From Candidatus Gastranaerophilales bacterium (GTDB lineage: Bacteria; Cyanobacteriota; Vampirovibrionia; Gastranaerophilales; Gastranaerophilaceae): DNA of 64,000 nt. Made by a program: the position numbers and the translations under genes. The stretch is from positions 1 to 64,000 of the forward strand of contig CALUQG010000009.1 in assembly GCA_944322855.1 (NCBI GenBank). Direction: 5' to 3'. The notes under the pieces are model-generated. The model was not told the origin of the DNA. It saw nothing but the letters and a program-made list of their open reading frames with translations, and did not search any database. This document shows positions 45,282 to 54,715 of the stretch, piece by piece. Position 1 is the stretch's first letter. Every line of letters begins with the position of its first letter.

Positions 45282-46329
45282 CTTTTTCTGAAGTTTCGGG
45301 AGCATCAGCAGTTTCTGCTGATTTTTTTCTTCCACGTGTCTTTTTTACAGGCTTTTCTTCAATAGTTTCTTCTGCCTCTGATATATTATTTTCCGGTTTT
45401 ACTTTAAACTCTTCAGGAGCATCAGCTCTTTCAGGATTCCATCTGTCAAGACCCATTTGCTTTCTGATTAACCCGATACCGACATGTACTCTCCACTCAT
45501 CAATTTTCAGTTGTGCTGCAATTATCTTGTGGCAGCCTATAGGAGGCAGCGGCAATAAAGGTTCATACAGCATTTTTATCGCAGTAAGCTGATCAGGAGA
45601 TACTGCAAGTTTTCTTTTCGGGAATGCAAGCTTCGGAAGCATCATCTTTTGTCTAATAAGATTGATACCAAAGAAAACTTTTCTTGCTTCCAGACCAATT
45701 TGTTCACCTATAACCTCATGGGCATCAGGATTAGGCAAAGGAAGCATTTTTTTATATAATTCCTCAATTTGAGCGAGCTGCTCTTTATTGACCAACAGCT
45801 GTTTGGGCGGTTTTTGGGGTCTATTTCCCATTGGTCTTCTATTCTGCTGAGGTCTTCCGCCTTGCGGACGTTGAAATCCGCCTTGCTGGGGACGTCTCTG
45901 GAAGCCGCCCTGCTGAGGTCGCTGATAACCGCCCTGCTGTGGACGTCTGTATCCGCCTTGCTGGGGTCTCTGATAACCGCCGTCATGCCTGTCATACGGT
46001 CTAGGGGTTCTTTGTCTGTCATATCCGCCGGCATTATAGCTGTTTTGTCTTTGATAACCGCCCTGAGATGAATAGCTGTTTCTTCTGTCTTGATTATACG
46101 GGCGATCATTTCTTTGCTGATAGCCGTCTGATGAATATGAATCAGTACTGTAAGAATTTTGTCTTTCACCGGAATATCCATCATGTGATGATTGTTCTTT
46201 TGGCTGTGATGAATCATCACTATCCAGTGACATTTTTTTATCGGGGTATAAACAATTAGGACAAATCACTCTTTTAGGGTTCTTTGTTTCAAATTCCGCT
46301 CCACATTTGGTACACTTATTTACATACAT
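45274..46329 (-). CDS. Zinc-ribbon protein with Gly/Gln/Tyr/Arg-rich low-complexity region and twin C-terminal repeats
   Basis: 351 aa from ATG 46329, preceded by AAGGAT. Residues about 3-28 form a zinc ribbon (CTKCGAEF with VICPNCLYP). Residues about 40-175 are low-complexity, with repeats of QGGYQRPQ that resemble RGG/prion-like RNA-binding regions. Two related repeats of about 55 residues follow: LAQIEELYKKMLPLPNPDAH and LTAIKMLYEPLLPLPPIGCH, each then running to GINLIRQKM or GIGLIRKQM. The acidic/basic tail holds an AT-hook-like TRGRKK. It is coupled to rimM and trmD, so an RNA- or ribosome-related role is likely. Confidence 0.7.
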   Translation of the reverse strand: MYVNKCTKCGAEFETKNPKRVICPNCLYPDKKMSLDSDDSSQPKEQSSHDGYSGERQNSYSTDSYSSDGYQQRNDRPYNQDRRNSYSSQGGYQRQNSYNAGGYDRQRTPRPYDRHDGGYQRPQQGGYRRPQQGGYQRPQQGGFQRRPQQGGFQRPQGGRPQQNRRPMGNRPQKPPKQLLVNKEQLAQIEELYKKMLPLPNPDAHEVIGEQIGLEARKVFFGINLIRQKMMLPKLAFPKRKLAVSPDQLTAIKMLYEPLLPLPPIGCHKIIAAQLKIDEWRVHVGIGLIRKQMGLDRWNPERADAPEEFKVKPENNISEAEETIEEKPVKKTRGRKKSAETADAPETSEKDE

Positions 46330-46485
46330 TTTTAACAATCCTTTTGAAGTAAAAAGGAGAAAGGCTATTTAACTTTTAGCTCCTCGACATTTTAATTTTA
46401 AATAATAATTACAAATTGTGATATCTTTTAATATTTTAAATGCAAATATAATATATGGCAAGCTTTTTTGCAAATAATCATACTA

Positions 46486-46923
46486 TTATTTGGTTAGAAC
46501 AAAGGTAACAGGCCCGTCGTTACATAGTGAAATCTGCATCATTGCAGCAAATACACCGGTTTCTACTTTTAATTTCGACTCCTTTAGCTTATTAACAAAT
46601 TTTTCATACATTTCTCGGGCTATCTGCGGTTTTTCAGCATTATCAAAACCCGGTCTTGTTCCTTTTTTGCAATCTGCAGCAAGCGTAAACTGTGAAACCA
46701 CAAGAATTTCACCTTTTATGTCCTCTACAGAAAAATTCATTTTCTCATTTTCATCTTCAAATATACGCATTGATAACATTTTTTTTGCCATCCAGTCAAT
46801 TTTATCTTCCGTATCACCTTTTTCAACGCAAAATAAAACGAGCATGCCTTGATTTATTGAAGAATAGATTTTTCCATCTATTTCGACAGATGCATTTTTA
46901 ACTCTTTGTACTACTGCTTTCAT
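46486..46923 (-). CDS. dtd: D-aminoacyl-tRNA deacylase
   Basis: Removes D-amino acids mischarged on tRNA. 145 aa, full length: start MKAVVQRVKNASVEIDG, active-site SQFTLAADCKKGTRPGF, and the cross-subunit NDGPVTF, where most homologues have NxGPVT. Its first 26 bases overlap the end of the maf-type gene, so the two are probably one transcript. Confidence 0.93.
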   Translation of the reverse strand: MKAVVQRVKNASVEIDGKIYSSINQGMLVLFCVEKGDTEDKIDWMAKKMLSMRIFEDENEKMNFSVEDIKGEILVVSQFTLAADCKKGTRPGFDNAEKPQIAREMYEKFVNKLKESKLKVETGVFAAMMQISLCNDGPVTFVLTK

Positions 46924-48877
46924 TGTTGATTTTTTCCAAATTTTCTACTACCAAACCTAAAACGTATATGAACCATCTGAATTTTTTTTCAACCTTTGTG
47001 TAGTACTCAACAAATGCTTCACAAAATTCAGATGCTGTTTCAAAATCTAAATTGCTTCCAAGAGTATTTTCTTTCATCAAATAAGCTATTTCGCTATGTT
47101 CCTTGAGAGAAAGCATTCTTAAAAGTTTGCTCTGTGATGTTATTCTGTTTGTCAATTGTACATACAGTTCAGAAGCTTTCGACATGTTCTTTTTAGCATC
47201 CTGTGTATAAGTTTTACGAAGATTTAATTCTTTTTGGGTTCTTTCTATAAACTTATACCCGTCTTTATATATTGGAAGCAAAGTCTGCATTAAAGAGATT
47301 TCACGCTTTATATTATCTTTAGCCTGATTAATATTAATATCTGCTTTAAAGTCATCACATTTCAATACCTGTTCTTTGTCAATAACTCCGCTGCAATGCA
47401 TTGAAAGAGCATTCTCCAAAGTTGTGTTTTCAAAACCATCAATTTGCGCACCGCCGGTTGAACAATTCAGCAGTTTTTTTTCATTGTTATATTTTTTTGC
47501 AAATTCTTTAATATATTCTATAAACAGAGAATATGCAGCAGATGTCGGCAATTTTTTACCATCCTGTCCGTCAACTGTAACCAGTTCTGCATTAAATTTT
47601 TGCAATGCTTTATTTAACAGTGCATCTTTTTCTTCATTACTCAAATTGGTCAACGGAGCATAATATGCATCACGATATTTTTCAAAGTTTTTAGGATAAA
47701 TTCTATATTTATTTAATTTCTCATCAAATATACACTGCAAATCTTCAAATGCAGAGCCTTTTGCATAGCAATTTCCATCAGAGTATGCCAGATCCTGCCC
47801 TATTAATATAATCGGATTACATCCCAGGTACATTGCACTATAAAGAGCATGGTATGAAACCGTTCCTTTAGTTTCAAATTCAACAGGCTCTTTTCCTGCC
47901 ATATCCATAAACCATCTGCCGGCGTCAGTTTCTTGAGAGGCTGTAACAAATATTTTTCTGAAAGGAAAATCAAAAATAGTACTGTTTGTATAAGGCTCAC
48001 AAACAAGTATCATATCTTTTGTTTCAGGTACATTATAATGAACAACAGTGTTCAAGGTTTCGATTACATGTAAAAAATCAGGAATTATGCCATTTTTCAG
48101 CAGTGTTTTTAAAGCTGTTCCAACACAAAAGATATAGACTTCATCCCTGCATTTTTTCAAAACATCGATGTTCTTTGCAAGTGACGGCCCTGCCGATACA
48201 ATAACAGCCGGTTTATCTTTCAACAAGTCCTTATAATCCGTCAACATCGGACATTCAAGTTTTTTATCCATATTGTATGCTGTATGCTTTAAAAAAGAAA
48301 CAATTCTATTAACCTGAAAAGAATAGTTTTGATCATACATTGAAAATAATCGAAAAACTTCTTTTTTAAAAAACTCAAAATCTTCTTTATAATGAATTTT
48401 GTAAAAATCAAGCACTGAAAGAGAAACTCTTGAACGATACCTCAAAACATGTTCAAATACTGAACGGTACTCTGTATAATCAGAAACAAAATAAGAGTTT
48501 TCTTTTGAGAATGACTCAGAAAAATCAACAATTTCAAGAACCATTCTCAACAATTCTATGTTTGGTTCATAGACAATTATTGAGCCTGAATTATTTTGTA
48601 CAAATTCATCATATAAGTACCCGAGTCCCAATCCATATATAACGTGAATTGAGTTTCTTGAATTGTGAGGAATATTTTTTACAATTTCTTTTGCTTCTGA
48701 CTGTGCTCCGGCAACAGAATGTACAGCCATTCCGTCTATTAGAATGTTGTATTCACCTGCAAGATTAGTGTTTAGCTGTATATCTTTTGTAATTGTATCT
48801 ACAGCAAGTATTTTTTCGCAAAGCGAATTATTATATTTTTTTATAAAACTTAAATTCTTTGCTAATATATCGGTCAT
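46898..48877 (-). CDS. Maf-type motility accessory factor (flagellin glycosyltransferase family)
   Basis: 659 aa. The central domain at about 215-400 has KPAVIVSAGPSLAKNIDVL, VGTALKTLLKNGIIPDFLH, YHALYSAMYLGCNPIILIGQ and DLAYSDGNCYAKG, the signature of the Maf/DUF115 family that transfers nonulosonic acids such as pseudaminic or legionaminic acid to flagellin. The N-terminal third (SIHVIYGLGLGYLYDEF) and the helical C-terminal third also match this three-part family. Maf proteins are needed for filament assembly in Campylobacter and Aeromonas. No sugar-synthesis genes are in the window. Confidence 0.85.
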   Translation of the reverse strand: MTDILAKNLSFIKKYNNSLCEKILAVDTITKDIQLNTNLAGEYNILIDGMAVHSVAGAQSEAKEIVKNIPHNSRNSIHVIYGLGLGYLYDEFVQNNSGSIIVYEPNIELLRMVLEIVDFSESFSKENSYFVSDYTEYRSVFEHVLRYRSRVSLSVLDFYKIHYKEDFEFFKKEVFRLFSMYDQNYSFQVNRIVSFLKHTAYNMDKKLECPMLTDYKDLLKDKPAVIVSAGPSLAKNIDVLKKCRDEVYIFCVGTALKTLLKNGIIPDFLHVIETLNTVVHYNVPETKDMILVCEPYTNSTIFDFPFRKIFVTASQETDAGRWFMDMAGKEPVEFETKGTVSYHALYSAMYLGCNPIILIGQDLAYSDGNCYAKGSAFEDLQCIFDEKLNKYRIYPKNFEKYRDAYYAPLTNLSNEEKDALLNKALQKFNAELVTVDGQDGKKLPTSAAYSLFIEYIKEFAKKYNNEKKLLNCSTGGAQIDGFENTTLENALSMHCSGVIDKEQVLKCDDFKADININQAKDNIKREISLMQTLLPIYKDGYKFIERTQKELNLRKTYTQDAKKNMSKASELYVQLTNRITSQSKLLRMLSLKEHSEIAYLMKENTLGSNLDFETASEFCEAFVEYYTKVEKKFRWFIYVLGLVVENLEKINNESSSTKS

Positions 48878-49051
48878 GCCTGTCTACCTGCCATATTTAA
48901 AAGTATTATACAGTCTAACAGTACAATTATACTGAAAATCCAACAAGAAATTAACCACATGGGTTAGATAATTAAATCTTGAGATTAATAACATTTAAAC
49001 AAAATATTTTTAAAATATAAAAGTAAATGTTAATTTTATCAGGGAGCAATT

Positions 49052-49831
49052 TTGGGGATAAAGTATAAAAGCACAGTACAGGGACTTGAAGGTTTGACTG
49101 TTAAAGCAAGAAATTATATAACCACACCGGCTTACAGATTATTTATAAAAGCTGATGCGCTGCGCCTTGCAAACCATTTTAAAGAGTCTATAAAGCATTA
49201 TCTTAATTCTATCTTTTTAGAAAGAGACAATTATAGAGCATATTTGGGGCTAGGGATTTCATACAAATCTCAAAATGAATACGAAAAAGCAATAAATGCT
49301 TTAGAAAAAGCTAAAAAGCTTTCTTCTTTTACATCCCAAATACATTATGAACTAGGCCTATGTTATCTTATGACGGGAAGTTTTTGCGAAGCAATAAAAT
49401 GTTTCCACCATACAATATCGCTTGATAGAACAAATATCAATGCACAATTGCAGCTTGCTGTTGCTCATGAATTTATCGAAGAGTATGACATGGCTCTGCT
49501 GATATACCACACAATTATTGAAAAAAATCCTGATTTTATCCCTGCATATAACCATTTGTCGGCACTCTATATGAATTTGGGAGAATTTAAGGCTGCAGGT
49601 TCTGTATTTTCACAAATATTAAAAGTTAATCCGGATTTCCACAAAGCATATCTCGGACTGGCAATCTGTTTTGACAAAATGTCTAACAAATCAAGAGCTA
49701 TTCACTACTACAGAACTTTTCTGGATAGAAAGCCTCATTCTCATCACAGTGAAAAAATTAAAAAGAGAATTGAAAAACTTAAAAATAGTAGAACTTCAGA
49801 AGATTACAATAGAAATTTTGCAATTTTGTAA
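49052..49831 (+). CDS. TPR-repeat protein
   Basis: 259 aa from a TTG start five bases after GGGAG. About five TPR units follow a short N-terminus (YLGLGISYKSQNEYEKAINA, YELGLCYLMTGSFCEAIKC, YLGLAICFDKMSNKSRAIHY). It lies divergent from the maf-type gene across a 174-base AT-rich gap with no other feature. No signal peptide. Likely a cytoplasmic adaptor; a link to flagellar glycosylation is possible only by position. Confidence 0.75.
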   Translation: MGIKYKSTVQGLEGLTVKARNYITTPAYRLFIKADALRLANHFKESIKHYLNSIFLERDNYRAYLGLGISYKSQNEYEKAINALEKAKKLSSFTSQIHYELGLCYLMTGSFCEAIKCFHHTISLDRTNINAQLQLAVAHEFIEEYDMALLIYHTIIEKNPDFIPAYNHLSALYMNLGEFKAAGSVFSQILKVNPDFHKAYLGLAICFDKMSNKSRAIHYYRTFLDRKPHSHHSEKIKKRIEKLKNSRTSEDYNRNFAIL

Positions 49832-49846
49832 AATGTAAAACTGGGA

Positions 49847-50977
49847 TTATTCTCCATTATTTTTCATAAATTCTTCATTCTGTTTTGTTATGTAGTCCTG
49901 TTTTATTTTATTAATTCTGTTTTGTATCCGGATATTTGCTTCTTTTTGTTTTTTTATAAGTCTGTATATTTTCGCAATGTCAACTATTTTATCCAAATTT
50001 GCATAATGTTTTTCGCAATTAGTTTCTAACTCTTTAACCGTATTATCAAAAATAATATTACAGTTATTTTTGATTTTAGAATATTCTGATTTTATATCAT
50101 CGGAATTTAATGACAATGGATTTTTTTCATTTTTTTGAATAAAAGTATTCATATCCTTTATATTTTGATTAAAGAAATCGGATGATTCTGCAATTTTATC
50201 TGCTTTTAATCTTAAATTTTCAATATCTTTTAATGCATCATATAAAGGCACATTGTTGCTGTTGATATTTTTCTTTATTTCATTCCTTTTTTCAATGATT
50301 TTTGCTGAGTCACCGTATGGAGAAACAAGCATAAAATATTGAGCCTCAGAAAGCTGTTCTTTTAAATTTTCTCTTCTTTTATACAGCTCTATATTTGTAT
50401 TAGATAGATTAATTCTGTCCAATTTATTGCTTAGTGTTTCATATGCTATGTCAAAAGATTTTTCAAGAGCAAGTATACTATCCGTTTGTATTGTTGGGGT
50501 ATAAAGTTTTTCTGCAGAAGAAATACTCTCAAGAATTTCAGGTTTAGCATAAATAGGAAGTTCTGCCATTTTTTTTAAAGATTTTAACTGCCTGAAATTG
50601 TTATTATAGTCATAGGCACAATTTATATATCTCCTGTATTTTTTCACAATTTCATTATTACCTTTATCTTGAAGTTTCAATTTGTGAAACATTAGTGATT
50701 TTTCTTCTTCTGAAAAGACTTTTAAAGTTTCCTGTGCATTATATCCAATTTTCCCTATAGCAATCCAAAAATCTTTGCTCTTTTGCATAGCAGGAATTAC
50801 ATCTTTTTCTATAACCTCATCCAGCTCTTCAAGATTCATCTGTACAATATTTTTTGTAGATCCAAAGCTTACACTATCTTTAGATATATTATTTAAAATG
50901 TATGCAGTGTTATTTTTATTGTTATTTTTTCTGTAGGATAAATTTTGATAAATTGGTGAAATTTTCATAACAGGCAT
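49847..50977 (-). CDS. Coiled-coil protein with N-terminal VSFGS motif
   Basis: 376 aa, mostly charged helices with Lys/Glu/Asn heptads (IEKRNEIKKNINSNN, IYRLIKKQKEANIRIQNRIN). Residues 1-45 are Asn-rich and unstructured and contain DSVSFGSTKN. It lies 3 bases downstream of rlmN on the same strand, so it is read from that transcript. Two ATGs three codons apart could start it; neither has a strong ribosome site. Function unknown. Confidence 0.65.
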   Translation of the reverse strand: MPVMKISPIYQNLSYRKNNNKNNTAYILNNISKDSVSFGSTKNIVQMNLEELDEVIEKDVIPAMQKSKDFWIAIGKIGYNAQETLKVFSEEEKSLMFHKLKLQDKGNNEIVKKYRRYINCAYDYNNNFRQLKSLKKMAELPIYAKPEILESISSAEKLYTPTIQTDSILALEKSFDIAYETLSNKLDRINLSNTNIELYKRRENLKEQLSEAQYFMLVSPYGDSAKIIEKRNEIKKNINSNNVPLYDALKDIENLRLKADKIAESSDFFNQNIKDMNTFIQKNEKNPLSLNSDDIKSEYSKIKNNCNIIFDNTVKELETNCEKHYANLDKIVDIAKIYRLIKKQKEANIRIQNRINKIKQDYITKQNEEFMKNNGE

Positions 50978-50980
50978 GAA

Positions 50981-52015
50981 CTATTCTTTCATTTTGTATT
51001 TATTGCTTAGCTGACCGCAGGCTGCATCTATATCTGAACCGCGCTCAAGTCTTATTGTAACTTTTTTCCCTGATTGTTCCAATATGTATTTAAACTTTTG
51101 AATAGCTGTTTTTTCAGGTTTTTCAAAAGTATCAACGTCATTCGGATTATAAATTATCAAATTAATATTTGCCTTTAAATCGATTAAGAGTTTTGCAAGA
51201 GCTTTAGCACAATCGATAGAATCATTAAAGCCTTTTATCAGCGTATATTCTATAGTAATGCGCCTTCCTGTTTCACCAACGTACTCTTTCAAAGTTTTCA
51301 TAAGATCGTCTATCTGATATTTCTTTTCAACAGGCATAAGCTCTTCTCTAAGCTCATGATACGGAGCATGTAATGACACTGCAAGCGTAGGTTGAAAATC
51401 GATATCAGCAAGTTTTTTGATTTGAGGAATAATGCCGCATGTAGATACAGTCAAACGTCTTATACCAATTACAAATTCTTTATTAAACAAATCTATTGCT
51501 TTAAGCACATTGTCAAGGTTAAGCAATGGTTCACCCTGTCCCATAAATACAATATTGGTAACTTTCAGCCCCGTATCTCTTTGGATTGTCAACACCTGTT
51601 CAATAATTTCGACAGGTGTTAAATTCCTGATAAATCCGAGTTTTGCTGTTGCACAAAACTTGCAATTGCAAGCACATCCGACCTGTGAACTTACACAGGC
51701 AGTGAGATTAGCCCTGTTGTCAAAACGCATAAGAACTGTTTCTACACAATTTCCGTCGGGAAATTCTATCAAATATTTGATTGTTCCATCAGTGCTAACC
51801 TGTTTATTTTTTATTTTTACATCTGTAACCTGAGCAATTTCATTTATAGTTTCTCTTGTTTTTTTAGAGATGTCTGTCATTTCATCAACTGATGAAACAG
51901 ATTTTAAATAAATCCAATTATGAATTTGTTTTGCACGATATTTTGATTCACCGATTGAATCGGTGAACTTTGTTAATTCATCTAAATCCATTCCTGACAA
52001 AACGACTTTGCTCAT
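50981..52015 (-). CDS. rlmN: Dual-specificity 23S rRNA/tRNA adenine-C2 methyltransferase RlmN
   Basis: Radical-SAM enzyme that methylates A2503 of 23S rRNA and A37 of some tRNAs. 344 aa. The iron-sulfur cysteines are C114, C118 and C121 (CACNCKFCATAKLGF), with the methyl-carrying cysteine near 333 (DIDAACGQL). GQGEPLLN and VSLHAPYHELREELMPV are further family motifs. The first gene of a two-gene unit with the coiled-coil protein. Confidence 0.95.
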   Translation of the reverse strand: MSKVVLSGMDLDELTKFTDSIGESKYRAKQIHNWIYLKSVSSVDEMTDISKKTRETINEIAQVTDVKIKNKQVSTDGTIKYLIEFPDGNCVETVLMRFDNRANLTACVSSQVGCACNCKFCATAKLGFIRNLTPVEIIEQVLTIQRDTGLKVTNIVFMGQGEPLLNLDNVLKAIDLFNKEFVIGIRRLTVSTCGIIPQIKKLADIDFQPTLAVSLHAPYHELREELMPVEKKYQIDDLMKTLKEYVGETGRRITIEYTLIKGFNDSIDCAKALAKLLIDLKANINLIIYNPNDVDTFEKPEKTAIQKFKYILEQSGKKVTIRLERGSDIDAACGQLSNKYKMKE

Positions 52016-52144
52016 ACAATAATAATATCAGAAAAAATATTATGTTTACATATTATATAAAGTTCTGGTTAATAAGTTAGCTACACAGCAAATTTTATAT
52101 TATAATTTAAAGTGAATTATGGATAATTTATATGGAGAAAATTA

Positions 52145-53530
52145 ATGGATAAAGTTGAAAGACAGCATCCTGTAGAACAGGATCCTCAAATAAGAAGAAC
52201 AAATTTTGACGCAGTAGAAAGCAATTTTACAGATGAACAGGCATCACTTGAAGCATCAAGATGTCTTCACTGTAAAAATGCAAAATGCGTAAAAGGATGT
52301 CCTGTTAATATACAGATACCCGATTTCATCGCTGCTATAAAAGAAAATGATATCGAAAAAGCAGGGGACATTATACGTCAAACCAGCATGCTTCCGTCAG
52401 TTTGCGGCCGTGTATGCCCTCAGGAAAGGCAATGTGAAGGCAACTGTGTTTTGGGTATCAAAGGAAAACCTGTTGCAATCGGTGCACTGGAAAGGTATGT
52501 TGGCGATAAAACAAACGCAAAAATCGGTGAAATAAAAGACAACGGTAAAAAAGTTGCAATTGTCGGCTCTGGTTGTGCCGGTATTACTGCTGCAGCTGAT
52601 TTAAGAAAAGCAGGATATGATGTTACTGTTTTTGAAGCTCTCCATGAACTCGGCGGTGTATTGAGATACGGAATTCCTCCGTTCAGGCTCCCAAGAACAG
52701 TTCTTGATAGAGAAATTACCGGTCTGAAAAATATTGGGGTAAAATTTGAGAAAAACGTCATTGTAGGAAAATCAATTACTATTAATCAGCTTAAAGAAGA
52801 TGGATTTGATGCAATATTCCTATGTTCCGGAGCCGGTTTACCCAAAATGATGCACATCCCCGGTGAAAATCTTAACGGTGTATACAGTGCTAACGAATTT
52901 TTGACACGTGTAAATCTTATGCATGCAAATGAAGCAGCTACACCAACACCGCTTAAAGTAGGTCAAAAGGTTGCAATCATAGGCGGAGGCAATGTTGCAA
53001 TGGATGCAGCAAGAACCGCAGTCAGAGTCGGATACAAAGATGTATTTATTGCGTACAGAAGAACTGAAGCAGAACTTCCTGCCCGTCTTGAGGAAATCAG
53101 ACACGCAAAAGAAGAAGGCGTTGTATTTAAGTTCTTACACGCTCCATCAGAGATTATTGGTGAAGACGGCTATGTAAAAGCTATGAAATTTGACTTGATG
53201 GAACTTGGGGAACCGGATGCATCAGGAAGAAGAAGACCTGTCCCGACAGGAAAATCTGAAACAATTGAACTTGACGCTGTTATTGTTGCACTCGGAACAG
53301 GCCCGAACCCGATTATTCAAAAATCAGCTGAAAAAGAAGGCCTTGATTTGGAAACAAACAACCGTGGTTATATTATTGTAAATGAAGAAACGGGAGAAAC
53401 TTCTATACCCGGTGTTTATGCCGGCGGAGATGTCGCTCCGACAGGTGAATCAAATGCCATTAATGCAATGGGCGCTGGAAAACGTGCAGCTAAAGCAATG
53501 GATGAATACTTAAAAGCTGTTCATGTATAA
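52145..53530 (+). CDS. gltD: Glutamate synthase small-subunit-type NADPH oxidoreductase
   Basis: 461 aa flavoprotein that passes electrons from NADPH through iron-sulfur clusters. N-terminal cysteines (CLHCKNAKCVKGCPVNI, CGRVCPQERQCEGNCV) bind two 4Fe-4S clusters; VAIVGSGCAGITAAADL binds FAD; VAIIGGGNVAMDAARTAVR binds NADPH; PGVYAGGDV is the second FAD motif. GGAG precedes the ATG. The large GltB subunit and NfnA are not in this window, so the partner is unknown. Confidence 0.88.
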   Translation: MDKVERQHPVEQDPQIRRTNFDAVESNFTDEQASLEASRCLHCKNAKCVKGCPVNIQIPDFIAAIKENDIEKAGDIIRQTSMLPSVCGRVCPQERQCEGNCVLGIKGKPVAIGALERYVGDKTNAKIGEIKDNGKKVAIVGSGCAGITAAADLRKAGYDVTVFEALHELGGVLRYGIPPFRLPRTVLDREITGLKNIGVKFEKNVIVGKSITINQLKEDGFDAIFLCSGAGLPKMMHIPGENLNGVYSANEFLTRVNLMHANEAATPTPLKVGQKVAIIGGGNVAMDAARTAVRVGYKDVFIAYRRTEAELPARLEEIRHAKEEGVVFKFLHAPSEIIGEDGYVKAMKFDLMELGEPDASGRRRPVPTGKSETIELDAVIVALGTGPNPIIQKSAEKEGLDLETNNRGYIIVNEETGETSIPGVYAGGDVAPTGESNAINAMGAGKRAAKAMDEYLKAVHV

Positions 53531-53532
53531 AT

Positions 53533-53769
53533 ATGGGTAAAGCAAAAAAGAGAAATTTTCACAGTTGCATAAAAACAGGCGGTAGCAAATTGCCGCCTGC
53601 TTTTTCACGTTCAGAAGCTATAAATATGGTAATCAGTAATATCAAAGCAAAAAATTACGGCGAAGATACAAAAGATATAATTTCGCTCTTCGGTATAACG
53701 GCAGAAGAGCTCGCAGAAGCCGGAGCGGCCTATGAGGATCTTGTTGCTCTAAAGACAGCTTTTATTTAA
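53533..53769 (+). CDS. Small unknown protein after gltD
   Basis: 78 aa, starting 2 bases after the gltD stop. The start is basic (MGKAKKRNFHSCIKTGGSK) and the rest is helical (SEAINMVISNIKAKNYGEDT, ITAEELAEAGAAYEDLVAL). The spacing suggests translational coupling, and it may be a partner or regulator of the oxidoreductase. No family recognised. Confidence 0.55.
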   Translation: MGKAKKRNFHSCIKTGGSKLPPAFSRSEAINMVISNIKAKNYGEDTKDIISLFGITAEELAEAGAAYEDLVALKTAFI

Positions 53770-53788
53770 CAATTTGTCTGGTCTAAAG

Positions 53789-54715
53789 TTATATTTCAAG
53801 AAAACTGTTTGTATAAACTTTTTTGTTAAGCAAAATTTCTGCAGTTTTAAAAAGTTTAACCTGTTCTTCATTATTTTTATCATATTTGATTGTTTCAATA
53901 TCTTCAAAATTCTGCATCATATTAAATAAAGAGATATAAAGATTATCATAATCAGTTTTCGGCTGTTGATTTTCTATAACTGAATTTAAGCGTAAAAGCT
54001 CACTGTCAAAAGAATCAGCAATTGCGCTATCCAGACCGCAGCCCATAGCCAGAACCATAAACACTCTGTTAATTAAACCTCGAAGTTCCTTAGGACAGCC
54101 GTTGGATACATTTGAAAGACCTATTGTTGTATTTATCTGCGGCTCAAAGCTTTCTTTCAGCATTCTGATTGTATTCAAAGCCTCAACAGCTTGAGACTGA
54201 TCTACGCAAACCGGCAAAATTAGCGGATCAAAATAAATTTTGTTGTTGTCAATGCCTTTTTCTGTCGTAACCTCTATAATCTCAAAAGCAAGTTCAAGTC
54301 TTTTGTCAGAGTCTTTAGGAATACCTATTTCAGCATTCATAGTCAGTGCTATAAGAGAACATCCATAGTTTGACGCTAAATCAGATATTTTGTTTAATCT
54401 TTCATAATCAGCACTTGTGCTGTTTATAATACATTCCTGAGGTTTAAGTATATTTGCGAGCCCTGTAGAAATTTCTTCGGTATTAGTACTGTCAAAAGAA
54501 ATCGGGATATCAGTCATGTCCTTCACTATATCAACAAGCCATTTCATTGCACCGGAAAAGGCTCCTTTTGCAGGGCCGATATTCAAATCTATCCAATCAG
54601 GATTTGTTTGAATTTGACGTTGCAAAAGAGCTTTTATATATTTTTCATCTCTATTTAAAACAGCTTCTTTTGTTGCTTTAGATATAATATGAAGATTTTC
54701 AGATATTATTTTCAT
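53789..54715 (-). CDS. Methyltetrahydrofolate methyltransferase-like (AcsE/MetH pterin-binding family)
   Basis: 308 aa with the dihydropteroate-synthase TIM-barrel fold used to bind methyl-THF: WIDLNIGPAKGAFSGAM, IPISFDSTN, CIINSTSAD, YFDPLILPVCVD and TTIGLSNVSNGCP, ending in an AMGCGLDSAIAD helix. AcsE moves the methyl group from methyl-THF to a corrinoid protein in the Wood-Ljungdahl pathway; MetH uses the same domain for methionine. It overlaps metF by 17 bases, so it acts just after MetF. No CODH/ACS or corrinoid protein is seen here. Confidence 0.75.
   Translation of the reverse strand: MKIISENLHIISKATKEAVLNRDEKYIKALLQRQIQTNPDWIDLNIGPAKGAFSGAMKWLVDIVKDMTDIPISFDSTNTEEISTGLANILKPQECIINSTSADYERLNKISDLASNYGCSLIALTMNAEIGIPKDSDKRLELAFEIIEVTTEKGIDNNKIYFDPLILPVCVDQSQAVEALNTIRMLKESFEPQINTTIGLSNVSNGCPKELRGLINRVFMVLAMGCGLDSAIADSFDSELLRLNSVIENQQPKTDYDNLYISLFNMMQNFEDIETIKYDKNNEEQVKLFKTAEILLNKKVYTNSFLEI

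Noticed and set aside
45708-46220. 170-codon minus-strand frame inside the zinc-ribbon gene
   Set aside because: It is an alternative frame of the low-complexity QGGY region; the main frame has the zinc ribbon, conserved repeats and start overlap with rimM.
46440-46490. Inverted repeat CAAATAAT/ATTATTTG as terminator of dtd
   Set aside because: No T-run follows it on the minus strand, and the stem is wholly A/T apart from the end pair.
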